Source: Gemmatimonadota bacterium
Lineage (GTDB): Bacteria; Gemmatimonadota; Gemmatimonadetes; Longimicrobiales; Gaopeijiaceae
DNA length: 7,207 bases
Assembly: GCA_015492755.1 (NCBI GenBank)
Contig: WGEM01000300.1
Coordinates: forward strand, 1-7,207
Reading direction: 5' to 3'
Shown: positions 1 through 6,818 of the stretch, one piece after another
Position numbering within the stretch: position 1 is the first letter of the stretch
Layout: the number at the start of each line of letters is the position of its first letter
Notes under the pieces: generated by a model
Told to the model about the DNA's origin: nothing
What the model saw: the letters and a program-made list of their open reading frames with translations, nothing else
Databases searched by the model: none
Translations under genes and position numbers: made by a program

Positions 1-28
1 CGTGGTCCAGGGTGAGGGACAAGGACAC

Positions 29-185
29 ATGACGCAGGCGCTGGCGCCAGCGGCGGCGCACCGCCCGCAAACCCGATCCCGTTGCCGTGGCGCGCTTCCG
101 GTCCTGGGTGGACCAGGAAGGGCCCACCCGCGCCGTGGCGGCGCTGGAGGCGGTGGCGTCGCGGGCGAGGCGCGCCTACCTGTGA
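29..185 (+). pseudogene. Possible small gene with a frameshift, or 3' remnant of an upstream gene
   Basis: I do not recognise this protein. From about position 70 to the TGA at 183-185 the third forward frame looks coding: almost every codon ends in G or C, and the peptide is a plausible helical C-terminus (PVAVARFRSWVDQEG, then an Ala/Arg-rich helix ending RAYL). The same frame is closed by a TGA at 30-32, and no ATG lies between; the first in-frame GTG is at 87-89. An ATG at 29-31 overlaps that TGA (ATGA) but lies in the second frame. One reading is that an upstream gene ends at 32, a small gene starts at 29, shifts frame by one base near 60-75, and ends at 185. Other readings are a very short gene from GTG 87, or the basic C-terminal tail of a membrane protein broken by a frameshift. 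The end at 185 is supported by the GTGA overlap with the next gene. Confidence 0.3.
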
Positions 186-1387
186 CGTCCGTGTGGCGCG
201 TGTGCCTCACTCGGGGTGGCCGCCGCGGGCTCACGGCGCCCGCGGTGCTGGTGCAGGGGCTCCTGGTGATGGTGCTGGCGGCGTGCAGCCCCGATCCCGC
301 AGGCCCACGCCCCGATCCTGATCCGGACCCGGGTGACCCTCCCGCCGGCCCGGACTGGGCCCACGTAAAGGCCCATGTGAGGCCGGAGCTGGCGCTGCCC
401 GATGAATTCGAAACGCCGGTGATGCAACCGCCCGCCACGCTGGGATGGGAGGACGGACTCTTCATCAGTCGGGACGGGCTGCACCTCTACGCCTTCTACG
501 CCCCCGCAGACGTGTTCCAGTACGCGCTGGGCACGGCGAACAGCCAGGGCTGCCCGCAGGTGGATCCGTACCTGCGCGGTCCGCAGTTGGGGATGGATCT
601 CACCACGAATCCGTGGGGGTGCGCCAGGGTGCTGCACAGCGACATCGTCCACGCTTCCCGGAGCAGCACCGCCGCCGCATTCAGCGCCTGGACGCTCTCC
701 GGAATGGCCAACCCGGTTCGCTGGGAGGGTGGGTTCCAGGCCCTCCCCAACGACGACGGCACCATCGACGCCGTCCTTTCGCAGTCCACGGACGACCGCC
801 TCAATGACCTCCTGTGGGCGCGGGGCGTCACGCACGACCCGCCCATCAGCGCCTTCACGCCCATGCCCGACCCCATCAACTCCACGGGGCAGGAAGACAA
901 CCCGCACCTGGAGCGCCTCGCCGGCGACACCCTGGTGCTCCTCTTCGACAACCACGGTGTGGGCGACGCGGTGACCTCCATTCGCTACGCGCTCAGCACC
1001 GACGACGGGGCCTCGTGGTCCGCGCCGTCCGTGCTGGGCGCGCCGGTGAACGCGGGGCCCCACGAGATGCATCCGCACCTGTACTTCGACGGTGCCCACT
1101 GGTGGCTCTACTTCGCTTCGCAACGGAGCGGGTCGCTCGCCATCTACCGGAGCCGCCACGACCCGTCGGCCCCCATCACGCAGGACTTCGACCGGTGGGA
1201 AAGCCCGCAGCTCGTGCTGGCGCCGGGCGTGGTGGACGACGGGTCCGGAACCGTGACGGGTGTGGGGGAGCCCACGCTCACCGCCGACGGCGATCTGAGT
1301 TTCGCGGTGGTCTTCACTGCGGCGCAGGGCACCACGGAGTTCAACAAGGTGGAGATCGACCCGTGGATCGCCCGTCGGAAGCGATGA
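182..1387 (+). CDS. Beta-propeller lipoprotein, sialidase/BNR-like, substrate unknown
   Basis: This is a predicted 401-residue lipoprotein. The open frame extends back to the window edge, but I start it at GTG 182: this GTG overlaps the preceding TGA as GTGA, a GAGG lies 11 nt upstream, and the codons before it look non-coding in this frame. The start yields a normal signal peptide: basic residues at 6-15, a hydrophobic core at about 17-34, and a lipobox ending LAAC with Cys35. A Pro/Asp-rich linker (about 36-58) precedes the folded domain. That domain repeats short Trp/Tyr-rich strands typical of a beta-propeller (LHLYAFYAP, HWWLYFAS). One classic Asp-box, STDDGASW, lies at residues 272-279. 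Cys124 and Cys147 could form a disulfide. Asp-boxes occur in sialidases and in many unrelated propellers, so enzymatic function is not established; a GH43-like or purely binding propeller is also possible. It converges on the minus-strand operon and may be unrelated to it. Confidence 0.75.
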   Translation: MTSVWRVCLTRGGRRGLTAPAVLVQGLLVMVLAACSPDPAGPRPDPDPDPGDPPAGPDWAHVKAHVRPELALPDEFETPVMQPPATLGWEDGLFISRDGLHLYAFYAPADVFQYALGTANSQGCPQVDPYLRGPQLGMDLTTNPWGCARVLHSDIVHASRSSTAAAFSAWTLSGMANPVRWEGGFQALPNDDGTIDAVLSQSTDDRLNDLLWARGVTHDPPISAFTPMPDPINSTGQEDNPHLERLAGDTLVLLFDNHGVGDAVTSIRYALSTDDGASWSAPSVLGAPVNAGPHEMHPHLYFDGAHWWLYFASQRSGSLAIYRSRHDPSAPITQDFDRWESPQLVLAPGVVDDGSGTVTGVGEPTLTADGDLSFAVVFTAAQGTTEFNKVEIDPWIARRKR

Positions 1388-1409
1388 GCGGCGCCGCGCC
1401 GGCCCCGCC
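1388..1409. other. 22-bp gap between converging genes with a 10-bp palindrome
   Basis: The two converging genes are separated by only 22 bp of pure G/C. Positions 1388-1397 read GCGGCGCCGC, a perfect palindrome without a loop. There is no T-tract on either strand, so this is not a convincing intrinsic terminator. Transcripts probably end inside the opposing gene or by another mechanism. Confidence 0.3.
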
Positions 1410-2315
1410 TCAGGCCGCCCCCACCATCTCCTTCAGCGCGGCGTAGCTCCGGCGCACACTCTCCAGCGGATCCGCCGGTCGATCGTGCTCCACGAACTGG
1501 TGCTGGAGCCCCAGCGTCTCCGCCCGGGAGAGAATGGCGGGGAAGTCCAGCACGCCGTCGCCCACGTCCACCATGCGGCCGTCGCGCGCGCGGTCCTTGA
1601 CGTGGACGCTCCGCACCCGTCCGGCGTAGCGGTCCAGCATCTCCAGCGGATCGGCGCCGCCGTGGGCCACCCAGTAGATGTCCATCTGCCAGTCCACCAG
1701 CTCCGGATCGGTGCCGTCCAGCAGGATCTCGATGGGCGAGCGGCCGTCGGGGCCGGGCCGCATCTCCCAGTCGTGGTTGTGATAGCCGAAGCGGAGCCCG
1801 GCGTCGCGCGCGGCGCGGCCCGCCTGGTTGAACTCCTCCGCGATACGGGCGAGCGCCTCCGGGCCGCGCTCCGACGACGGGATGGAGGGTACCACCACCT
1901 GGTCCTGCCCCAATGTGCGGGCGCGGGTCAGCACGCGGTCCCAGTCCCCCCGCACCTCCGCCAACGAGTGATGGCTGGACGCGGCGCGGAGGCCCGCGGC
2001 ATCCAGAAGCCCGCGCATCTCCGCGACGCTCATGCCGTAGAGCCCGGCGAGCTCCACCTCCTGGTATCCGATGCGCGCCAGCGCCCGCAAGGTACCCGCA
2101 GGATCGTCCGCCATGAGCGCCCGCACCGTGTAGAGCTGCACGCCGATGGGCACCCAGGCGAAGCCCCGGTTTCGGGTGGGCGCGCGCAGCGGCGCCGCCG
2201 CCAGTGCACCCGCGCCCGCCAGCGCACCCGCGCCCGCCCACGCGCCCAGGAACCGGCGGCGCGACCAGTGCGGGGCCGAGGCCTCGCGCCCGCCCGAGGG
2301 CTCAGCCCAGCTCAC
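1410..2315 (-). CDS. Tat-exported sugar phosphate isomerase/epimerase-like TIM-barrel protein
   Basis: This 301-residue protein belongs to the xylose-isomerase-like TIM-barrel superfamily (AP_endonuc_2). Characterised relatives are metal-dependent keto-sugar isomerases, epimerases, dehydratases and glycoside-eliminating enzymes. An N-terminal Tat signal is visible: SRRRFLG at residues 18-24, followed by an Ala/Gly-rich hydrophobic stretch to about residue 42. The barrel opens with IGVQLYTVR (57-65). Later family signatures are VELAGLYG (87-94), YHNHDWEM (178-185), WQMDIYW (209-215), HVKDR (238-242) and FVEHDRP (274-280). These supply the acidic and His residues expected of the metal site, with Asp212, His238 and Glu276 as likely ligands. 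It is the last gene of the operon. Its GTG start lies 14 nt inside the DUF1080 gene with no clear Shine-Dalgarno, so translation probably depends on coupling. In a 3-keto-glycoside pathway it would isomerise, epimerise or eliminate on the oxidised sugar, which is inference. Confidence 0.9.
   Translation of the reverse strand: MSWAEPSGGREASAPHWSRRRFLGAWAGAGALAGAGALAAAPLRAPTRNRGFAWVPIGVQLYTVRALMADDPAGTLRALARIGYQEVELAGLYGMSVAEMRGLLDAAGLRAASSHHSLAEVRGDWDRVLTRARTLGQDQVVVPSIPSSERGPEALARIAEEFNQAGRAARDAGLRFGYHNHDWEMRPGPDGRSPIEILLDGTDPELVDWQMDIYWVAHGGADPLEMLDRYAGRVRSVHVKDRARDGRMVDVGDGVLDFPAILSRAETLGLQHQFVEHDRPADPLESVRRSYAALKEMVGAA
2200..2235 (-). repeat. 18-bp tandem duplication in the Tat signal peptide
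   Basis: Two adjacent 18-bp units (2200-2217 and 2218-2235) differ at one base, T against C at 2205/2223. On the coding strand they specify the hexapeptide GAGALA twice, at residues 28-39, in the hydrophobic core of the Tat signal. This looks like a slippage duplication tolerated because the core needs only hydrophobicity. Confidence 0.75.
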
Positions 2316-3027
2316 GGATCTTGATGTTTCGGAACCAGACGCGGTCGCCGTGGTCCTGAAGACCGATGCGCCCGCAACGCGCCTGCCCGTAGGCCGGCCA
2401 CTGGGCGAACTTGCTGTTGGCCACCAGCTCCTTCCAGCCCGGGCTGTTCAGCCGGTAGGCCACGATCTTCGTGCCGTTGAGCCAGTGCTCCACCGAGTCA
2501 CCCTGGACCACGATGCGCACCTCGTTCCACTCGCCGGCGGGCCGCACGATGCCGCGTGGCGCCGGATAGAGCCCGTAGTTGGAGCCGGCGCTGGTGAGGG
2601 GGGTGCGGCCGTCGGGGTGGCGGTCGTCGTCCAGAATCTGCATCTCCGGCGCCGAGTGGTAGATGTGCTCCTCCCCCAGCGCGGCGCGGTAGAAGATTCC
2701 GCTGTTGCCGCCGGGCTCCACCTTCCACTCCAGGCGGAGTTCGAAGTCGCAGAACTCCTCTTCGGTGACGATGTCGCCGCCGCCGCCCACGTGGGCCAGC
2801 GCGCCGTCTTCCACCACCCAACCCCCCGTCATGGGCCGTCCGTCGTAGCGGTGCCACCCCGCCAGCGAGCGCCCGTCGAAGAGCAAACGCCACCCCTGGG
2901 CTTCCTCCTCCGGCGTCAGCGTGTTGGCCTCCTGCGCCATAGTTGGCACAGGGCGGCCCGCCACGGCCAGCACGCCCAGCACCGCCACCACCATGGCGCG
3001 CCGTGCGCATCCCCACATCGCATTCAT
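2302..3027 (-). CDS. Secreted DUF1080 / 3-keto-disaccharide hydrolase family protein
   Basis: This protein of 241 residues matches DUF1080 (3-keto-disaccharide hydrolase, PF06439), a concanavalin-like beta-sandwich family. Characterised members cleave glycosides whose sugar has been oxidised at C3. A Sec signal peptide covers residues 1-31, with likely cleavage after TMA. Hallmarks in order are [11 protein letters not shown] (48-58), GDIVT (84-88), [10 protein letters not shown] (105-114), [14 protein letters not shown] (127-140), GLYP (152-155), [11 protein letters not shown] (166-176), [10 protein letters not shown] (179-188) and the C-terminal strand pair from GRIGLQDHG (219-227). The length is normal for a single domain. 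I choose ATG 3027, which forms an ATGA overlap with the oxidoreductase stop and sits 9 nt after GGGAGGG. An in-frame ATG at 3036 would add three residues but abuts that Shine-Dalgarno directly. It lies directly downstream of the oxidoreductase gene, which would supply the 3-keto substrate. Actual substrate is unknown. Confidence 0.92.
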   Translation of the reverse strand: MNAMWGCARRAMVVAVLGVLAVAGRPVPTMAQEANTLTPEEEAQGWRLLFDGRSLAGWHRYDGRPMTGGWVVEDGALAHVGGGGDIVTEEEFCDFELRLEWKVEPGGNSGIFYRAALGEEHIYHSAPEMQILDDDRHPDGRTPLTSAGSNYGLYPAPRGIVRPAGEWNEVRIVVQGDSVEHWLNGTKIVAYRLNSPGWKELVANSKFAQWPAYGQARCGRIGLQDHGDRVWFRNIKIRELG

Positions 3028-4514
3028 ATCGCCCATCCCTCCCTGTATTCGCGCACCAGGAACTCGTTCGCCTTCTCGGAATTGGTGACCCGCATGTTCT
3101 CCGCGTCGTACTCGATGCGGAACCCCTGCCCCGTCCGAAGCGCCACCAGCCCCAGGAGCATCGTTTCGGTGAGGGGGGCGGCGTAGGAGAAGGGACAGGT
3201 GGCCTCCCCCTGCCCCTTGCAGGCGTTGGCCCAGTTCATCTCATGACTCACCTCGATGCGCGGGTAGACCCGGGGCACCGCCTTCGCCTCCTCCTCCAGC
3301 TCGGCGGGGAAGAGCCGCGGGTTGCGCCCGTACGTCTCGTGCATGAGGAGGCCGCGCTCCCCTACGAAGATGACGCCGCCCTCCCGGTTCAGTTCCACGT
3401 CCGGGGGCAGGAGGTCCGGCCGGCGGGGCATGAGCCCCCCGTCGTACCAGTGGAGCTCCACCGGGGGGAGCATCCCCCGGCGGCCGAAGCGGTAGTGCAC
3501 TTTCGTGGCCACCGGATAGGAATCGGGGTCGTCCTCCGGGCCGCCCCAGGGCGAGGACGTGGCCTCCACCGTCTCCGGCAGACCCAGCTCCAGCGCCCAT
3601 ACCGGGTGATCGATGAGGTGCGCCCCCATGTCGCCCAGCGCGCCCACGCCGAAGTCCACCCATCCCCGCCAGTGGAACGGGTGGTAGATGGGGTGGTAGG
3701 GCACCTCCCGGGCCACCGGACCCAGATAGAGGTCCCAGTTCAGGTGCTCCGGGACCTTGAAGTCCGCCCAGAGCCCGGCGGCCATGGCGCGGCGCACGGA
3801 GCCCGGCCACCACGAGCGGTCGGGCGAGAGGGGGTCGAAGTCCTCGGGCATGGGCGCCGGGCGGAGGATCCCCTGCATCCAGATGGGCCGGTTCGTCCAG
3901 ACGTGCACCTCGCGCACGATCCCGATGACGCCCGCCTGCACCCACTCGTTGATGAGGCGCGCCTCGTCGGATGAATGCCCCTGGTTGCCCATCTGCGTCA
4001 CCACACCGGTCTGTTCGGCGAGACGCTGCAGCGTACGCGCCTCGTGCACGGTGTAGGTGAGGGGCTTCTGCACGTAGACGTGCTTGCCCTCCCGGATGGC
4101 GGCGGCGGCGATGACGGCGTGGAGGTGGTCCGGGGTGGCGATGAGCACCGCGTCGATGTCGGAGCCCTCCTCCAGCATCACGCGGAAGTCGGTGTACTTG
4201 CGCGCCGCCGCGTACTGCTCCTTCCAGCGCACACCCTTCTCGCGGGGGTTGCCGTCCCGGTCTTTCGAGCGCTCCTCCACCTTACGCGCCACCAGCTCGT
4301 GATCCACGTCGCACACCGCGACGATGTTCTCCGAGCCCAGCTCCTGTGCGTTCTCGCCGCCCATGCCGCCGGCGCCCACGATGGCCACGTTCAGCGTATC
4401 GCTGGGCGCCTGGTAGCCCGGTCCGCCCAGGACGTGGCGCGGCACGATCATGGCGCCGAGCGCCAGCTTCGACGTGCCGCTCACGAAGTCGCGTCGGGTG
4501 ATGCCGTCAGCCAA
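3024..4514 (-). CDS. Tat-exported Gfo/Idh/MocA family oxidoreductase
   Basis: This 496-residue protein is a nicotinamide-dependent sugar oxidoreductase of the Gfo/Idh/MocA family. A Tat signal is visible at the N-terminus (TRRDFVSG, residues 6-13, then a hydrophobic stretch). The Rossmann domain starts at [11 protein letters not shown] (43-53), with CDVD at 68-71 and ATPDHLHA at 126-133. The family's EKP motif reads QKP here (149-151), keeping Lys150 but replacing Glu with Gln. The C-terminal catalytic domain has GDMGAHLID (294-302), with the usual Asp and His. Like other Tat-exported members such as glucose-fructose oxidoreductase, it probably folds and binds NAD(P) in the cytoplasm and is exported with the cofactor tightly held. 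The start is TTG 4514, backed by GGAGGG 7 nt upstream and by the Tat signal, which the next ATG (residue 22) would remove. It starts 3 nt after the RidA stop and overlaps the DUF1080 start by 4 nt. C3 oxidation of a glycoside is inferred from that neighbour. Confidence 0.94.
   Translation of the reverse strand: MADGITRRDFVSGTSKLALGAMIVPRHVLGGPGYQAPSDTLNVAIVGAGGMGGENAQELGSENIVAVCDVDHELVARKVEERSKDRDGNPREKGVRWKEQYAAARKYTDFRVMLEEGSDIDAVLIATPDHLHAVIAAAAIREGKHVYVQKPLTYTVHEARTLQRLAEQTGVVTQMGNQGHSSDEARLINEWVQAGVIGIVREVHVWTNRPIWMQGILRPAPMPEDFDPLSPDRSWWPGSVRRAMAAGLWADFKVPEHLNWDLYLGPVAREVPYHPIYHPFHWRGWVDFGVGALGDMGAHLIDHPVWALELGLPETVEATSSPWGGPEDDPDSYPVATKVHYRFGRRGMLPPVELHWYDGGLMPRRPDLLPPDVELNREGGVIFVGERGLLMHETYGRNPRLFPAELEEEAKAVPRVYPRIEVSHEMNWANACKGQGEATCPFSYAAPLTETMLLGLVALRTGQGFRIEYDAENMRVTNSEKANEFLVREYREGWAI
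3037..3043 (-). promoter_or_regulatory. Shine-Dalgarno GGGAGGG of the DUF1080 gene
   Basis: This purine run lies inside the last codons of the oxidoreductase gene. It is 9 nt from ATG 3027 and 0 nt from ATG 3036, which is the main reason for choosing 3027. Confidence 0.65.
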
Positions 4515-4517
4515 GGC

Positions 4518-5024
4518 TCAGCCCTCCGGCGCCGCTGCGATGCACTCCACCTCCACCTTCGCGTCGAAGGCCAGACCCGCCGCCGCCAGTGCGGAGCGGG
4601 CGGGCGGATCGGAGGGGAAGTACTCCTGATAGACCTCGTTGAAGGCGGCGTAGTCCGCCATGTCCGCCAGGAAGACGGTGCACTTCACCACGTCCTCCCA
4701 TCCCGCGCCGGCAGCCTCCAGCACCGCGCCCAGGTTGTCCATGGCCTGCCGGGCCTCGGCGCGGATCCCGCCCTCCACCAGCGTGGGAGGCGAGACGCCG
4801 GGAAGCGCTCCGATGGCGCCGGAGAGGAAGATGAAGTCGCCGCTGCGCACCCCCGACGAGAACACCGGGAGCCGCGTCACGCCCTCCGGCGTGATGATCT
4901 CCTTGCGGGGCTCGTCGTCGTCCTCGCCGGACGCCGCGGCCCGGTCGGGACGCTCTTCGATGACGCATCCCGACGCCAGAAGCGCCGCGAAGACGGCCGC
5001 CCATGCGTGCGCGCGCCTCATCAT
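4518..5024 (-). CDS. RidA-family (YjgF/YER057c/UK114) lipoprotein
   Basis: This 168-residue protein is a RidA-fold enamine/imine deaminase carrying an added lipoprotein signal. Cytosolic RidA is about 130 residues; the extra 40 here are a signal peptide with lipobox LASGC (Cys20) and an acidic linker (about 21-40). The RidA domain runs from about 42 to 165. It has the SSGVRSGDFIFLSGAIG opening (56-72), the helix starting EARQAMDNLG (90-99), KCTVFLADMADYAAFNEVY (114-132) and the active-site stretch ARSALAAAG (142-150). Arg143 corresponds to the catalytic Arg105 of E. coli RidA, and VEVECIA (157-163) retains the conserved Glu160. Family enzymes hydrolyse reactive enamines and imines to ketones plus ammonia. 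The start ATG 5024 overlaps the amidohydrolase stop as ATGA. A second ATG at 5021 is better spaced from AGGAGG and would remove only one residue. Membrane anchoring on the outer side is predicted from the lipobox, not shown. Confidence 0.93.
   Translation of the reverse strand: MMRRAHAWAAVFAALLASGCVIEERPDRAAASGEDDDEPRKEIITPEGVTRLPVFSSGVRSGDFIFLSGAIGALPGVSPPTLVEGGIRAEARQAMDNLGAVLEAAGAGWEDVVKCTVFLADMADYAAFNEVYQEYFPSDPPARSALAAAGLAFDAKVEVECIAAAPEG
4522..4527 (-). promoter_or_regulatory. Shine-Dalgarno GGAGGG deciding the TTG start of the oxidoreductase
   Basis: The GGAGGG lies within the last codons of the RidA gene and is followed by 7 nt and then TTG at 4514. The good spacing supports the rare start codon, which is needed to retain the Tat signal. 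Confidence 0.7.
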
Positions 5025-6790
5025 TCACCTCCTGTTCGTTCGTACCGGATCTGGCCGCCCAGCACGGTCATCACCACCTGCGCGTCGTCGATCTCGTCCT
5101 CCGACACCGTCATGATGTCCCGGTCCAGGACCACCAGATCCGCCAGCTTGCCGGGGGTGATGGAGCCCTTGATGTCCTCCTCGAAGGCCATGTAGGCGTT
5201 GTTGATGGTGTAGCTCCGGAGCGCCTCCTCCCGGGTCATGCGCTGCTCCGGGAAGAAGGCGTTGCCGTTGCGGTCCTTGCGCACCACAGAGGCGGCGAAG
5301 GACGCGATGGGCGAGATGTGCTCCACCGGCGTGTCGGTGCCGTTCCCGATGATGGCGCCGGAGTCGATGAGCGAGCGCCACATGTAGGCGCCGCTCCGCG
5401 CCCGCTCCGGCCCCAGACGCTCGAAGACCCAGGGCGCGTCGGAGGTGGCGTGGATCCCCTGCATGGAGGCGATCACGCCCAGCTCGGCGAAGCGCGGGAT
5501 GTCGTCGGGATGGAGGTGCTGCGCGTGCTCGATGCGCCAGCGGCGGTCGGCGCCACCCTCCTCGCCGAATGTGCGCTCGTAGATGTCCAGGACCTCGCGG
5601 TTCGCCCGGTCACCGATGGCGTGGGTGTTGAGCTGATAGCCCAGCTCCCACGCGATGCGCGCAGTCTCTTCGATGTCGGCGGGCGCCTCCACGGTGAGGC
5701 CGACACTCGACGGCATATCCGCATAGGGCTCCAGGAGCCACGCGCCGTGCGAGCCCAGCGCGCCGTCGATCTGCCGCTTGATGGAGCGCACCGTGAGGAA
5801 GTTGCCGCCGTACCCGATCATCCGGTACTCGGGCAGGTGCTGGCGCATCTCGTCGTTGGTCTGGAAGCGTACCATGACGTAGAGACGCACCGGCAGGCGC
5901 CCTTCGTCGGCCAGGCGCTTGAAGCCGTCGATGGTCTCGAAGCTGGCGCCGGCGTCGTGGAAGGTGGTGACGCCGTTGGCCAGCGCCTCCTCACCCGCCA
6001 GCTCCACCTGCCGGACGAACTCCGCCCAGCGCTCCTCCTCCGAGCGGGCGGCCTGCGCCTCCTCCAGCACCGAGTAGACCAGCGCGTCGGCGTTCTCCCT
6101 CAGGAGGCCGGTGGCGTGGCCCTGAGCGTCGCGGACGATGGTCCCGCCGGGAGGATCCGGCGTGTCGTCGTCGATGCCCGCCAGCTCCATGGCCTTCGCG
6201 TTGGCGAAGGCGGCGTGGCCGCTGGCGTGTCCCAGGATCACCGGGTTGTCCGGCGAGACCGCCGAGAGGGTGTGATGGGTGGGCACGCCGTCCACCGACC
6301 CCGGCGGCACGCTGGTCCACTTCTCCTGGTGCCAGCCCCGGCCCTGGATCCACTGGCCCGGCTCCGCCTCGGCCACCGCCGCCGCCACCACCTCCACGAT
6401 CTCGTCCCAGCTCGTCACCTGCGTGAGGTCCAGGATCATCTTCGCGCGGCCCAGACTGGTGTAGTGGCCGTGTCCCTCGATGAAGCCGGGTAGGAGGAGC
6501 CGGCCCTCCAGGTCCACCACACGGGTGCCCTCCCCGATGAAGGGCTCGATGTCGGCGGCGCTCCCCACCGCCACGATGCGGTCGCCACGGACGGCCACCG
6601 CCTCCGCTTCGGGGAGCGCCTCATCGACGGTCACCACTTTGCCGTTGGTGAGGACCAGGTCGGCCACGTCGGCGGACTCGCCGCACGCGGCGAGGGCAAG
6701 CAGCAGGAAGGCCACCGCCGACGCGCGTCCGGAGCGGGCGGCAGGCCGTAGCCACAACGACAATCCACGGGCAAGCATGCGCACGAACAC
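5021..6790 (-). CDS. YtcJ-type amidohydrolase lipoprotein (amidohydrolase family 3)
   Basis: This 589-residue protein belongs to the YtcJ/NfdA-like group of metal-dependent amidohydrolases, some of which hydrolyse N-substituted formamides and related amides. The open frame reaches back to 6979, but the first 63 codons look non-coding. GTG 6790 lies 4 nt after GGAGGG and gives a clean lipoprotein signal: a basic n-region, a hydrophobic core at about 26-35 and lipobox LAAC with Cys36. GTG 6784 and ATG 6778 are alternatives with the same lipobox. After an N-terminal beta-sandwich segment (LTNGKVVTVDEALPEAEAV, about 47-65) come the metal motif EGHGHYT (His107, His109), IKRQIDGALGSHGA with the candidate bridging Lys338, NTHAIGDRA (His390), IEHAQHL (His422) and GTDTPVEH with Asp486. 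The C-terminal ITPGKLADLVVLD (544-556) closes the composite domain. It is the first gene of the operon and overlaps the RidA gene by 4 nt. The substrate is unknown; an amide or N-formyl group is a guess from the family. Confidence 0.94.
   Translation of the reverse strand: MFVRMLARGLSLWLRPAARSGRASAVAFLLLALAACGESADVADLVLTNGKVVTVDEALPEAEAVAVRGDRIVAVGSAADIEPFIGEGTRVVDLEGRLLLPGFIEGHGHYTSLGRAKMILDLTQVTSWDEIVEVVAAAVAEAEPGQWIQGRGWHQEKWTSVPPGSVDGVPTHHTLSAVSPDNPVILGHASGHAAFANAKAMELAGIDDDTPDPPGGTIVRDAQGHATGLLRENADALVYSVLEEAQAARSEEERWAEFVRQVELAGEEALANGVTTFHDAGASFETIDGFKRLADEGRLPVRLYVMVRFQTNDEMRQHLPEYRMIGYGGNFLTVRSIKRQIDGALGSHGAWLLEPYADMPSSVGLTVEAPADIEETARIAWELGYQLNTHAIGDRANREVLDIYERTFGEEGGADRRWRIEHAQHLHPDDIPRFAELGVIASMQGIHATSDAPWVFERLGPERARSGAYMWRSLIDSGAIIGNGTDTPVEHISPIASFAASVVRKDRNGNAFFPEQRMTREEALRSYTINNAYMAFEEDIKGSITPGKLADLVVLDRDIMTVSEDEIDDAQVVMTVLGGQIRYERTGGE
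5028..5033 (-). promoter_or_regulatory. Shine-Dalgarno AGGAGG of the RidA gene
   Basis: AGGAGG, followed by TGA, gives a near-complete match to the 16S rRNA tail. It lies 3 nt before ATG 5024 and 6 nt before ATG 5021, leaving the exact start open by one codon. Confidence 0.75.
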
Positions 6791-6794
6791 GGTT

Positions 6795-6800
6795 CCCTCC
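6795..6800 (-). promoter_or_regulatory. Shine-Dalgarno GGAGGG of the amidohydrolase gene
   Basis: GGAGGG is followed by AACC and then GTG at 6790; the spacing to GTG 6784 is 10 nt and to ATG 6778 is 16 nt. It favours GTG 6790 as the start. Confidence 0.6.
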
Positions 6801-6801
6801 A

Positions 6802-6818
6802 GCGCTCCGGTGGAGCGC
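6802..6818 (-). promoter_or_regulatory. Leader stem-loop or operator just upstream of the operon's first Shine-Dalgarno
   Basis: Two perfect 7-bp arms, GCGCTCC and GGAGCGC, are separated by 3 nt. The stem ends one nucleotide before the Shine-Dalgarno at 6795-6800 on the transcribed strand. As RNA it could affect ribosome access; as DNA it could be a dyad operator. Neither role is shown. Confidence 0.4.

Noticed and set aside
2..181. Extension of the propeller lipoprotein frame to the left edge
   Set aside because: It would bury the signal peptide about 60 residues in; the GTG at 182 with a GTGA overlap explains the start better, and another frame looks coding here.
176..1159. Minus-strand open frame of 327 codons opposite the propeller lipoprotein
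   Set aside because: Its translation is Val/Gly/Arg/His-rich with no motifs; the plus strand has a signal peptide, Asp-box and coding-type third positions.
1485..3186. Forward-strand open frames opposite the isomerase and DUF1080 genes
   Set aside because: They have low-complexity His/Arg/Ala-rich translations without family signatures; the opposite strand has recognisable proteins across the whole interval.
5003..6493. Long forward-strand open frame (496 codons) opposite the amidohydrolase gene
   Set aside because: It is a GC-rich antisense shadow: composition is dominated by Arg, His, Val and Gly with no domain motifs, while the minus strand carries a complete amidohydrolase with metal ligands and a lipobox.
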